The notes under the pieces: model-generated
The model's input: only the letters and a program-made list of their open reading frames with translations
What the model was told of the DNA's origin: nothing
The model's database searches: none
Shown here: piece after piece, positions 63,757 to 64,000 of the stretch
Position numbering within the stretch: the stretch's first letter is position 1
How the letters are laid out: each line of letters opens with the position of its first letter
Assembly: GCA_036936605.1 (NCBI GenBank)
Contig: JAUPFV010000005.1
Coordinates: forward strand, 158,039,195 to 158,103,194
From: Limnanthes douglasii subsp. nivea
Lineage: Eukaryota; Streptophyta; Magnoliopsida; Brassicales; Limnanthaceae
Direction of reading: 5' to 3'
DNA length: 64,000 bases
Position numbers and translations under genes: made by a program

Positions 63757-64000
63757 GCTCTGAATTCAATCATTGTCATACCCTAAACACGGTACTCGTC
63801 ATACCTCTGAATTATACCATCGTCATAATATTGAAAACAAACTTTGTTATAATCCTAAAAGTGACCCTCATCATAACTCTAAATGGTACCCTCTTCATAA
63901 TCATAAAAATAACCATCGTCATCATCCTGAATGCAACCCTTATCATAAATCTGAAAATGAACATCTTCATCATCTTAAACACAACTCGCGTTATAATTCT
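63757..64000. repeat. 24-bp tandem repeat array, continues past the window
   Basis: Units start at about 63776 (23 bp), then every 24 bp to the end, with a partial unit before. The pattern is GTCATAATCCTGAAAAC.ACCCTC with variable middle. About ten copies are visible. Units differ from each other by 20-40%, yet the 24-bp length is kept, and one plus-strand frame stays open across all units from about 63799 to the window end. Confidence 0.9.

Overview
The window is nuclear DNA of a flowering plant, probably a eudicot. It is AT-rich, and every recognisable coding sequence belongs to a plant-type transposable element: Ty3/gypsy elements of the Tat lineage, Ty1/copia elements, and L1-type LINEs with a C-terminal RNase H. 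I found no convincing host gene, rRNA, tRNA or CRISPR array. It reads as a heterochromatic graveyard of nested insertions of very different ages.

Layout. 1-6406: Tat element A on the minus strand (3' part outside the window), with long gag-protease, RT-RNase H and integrase frames, inserted into the leader or early gag of a related element B (6407 to about 6936). 8455 to about 11985: decayed plus-strand Tat element D, ending in a ~50-bp tandem array. 13255-19713: Tat element C on the minus strand, with both LTRs, a perfect 5-bp target duplication (acccc) and nearly identical LTRs. It is young, but most of RT and both RNase H domains are deleted. C split an older minus-strand coiled-coil ORF, whose halves lie at 12240-13254 and 19714 to about 21270. 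22450-31500: three decayed copia fragments. 32280-42971: a decayed but nearly complete copia element E, whose 3' LTR is interrupted by LINE-1 (38081-42794, minus strand, 16-bp target duplication). 43855-44400: a pyrimidine-rich minisatellite. 44870-48900: minus-strand copia G. 49100-51130: the only stretch without transposon homology, holding G-box motifs, a TATA box and a perfect palindrome. 51130 to about 56480 and about 57265-63000: two plus-strand LINEs. The window ends inside an exact 24-bp-period tandem array.

How the parts work. In the Tat elements one transcript from the 5' LTR would give Gag-protease and, past an in-frame UAG, a Pol polyprotein (RT, two RNase H domains, integrase). 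In both A and C an in-frame UAG followed by CAR sits at the aligned gag-protease/pol junction. In C the context is the TMV-type UAG CAA UUA, which suggests programmed readthrough. The LINEs encode a zinc-knuckle ORF1 and an endonuclease-RT-RNase H ORF2. In LINE-3 the two ORFs overlap as ATGA, suggesting coupled translation. All three LINEs carry different internal lesions.

Most open frames outside these elements are antisense shadows. Boundaries of the older fragments are approximate, because they were placed by reading translations and comparing repeats by eye.
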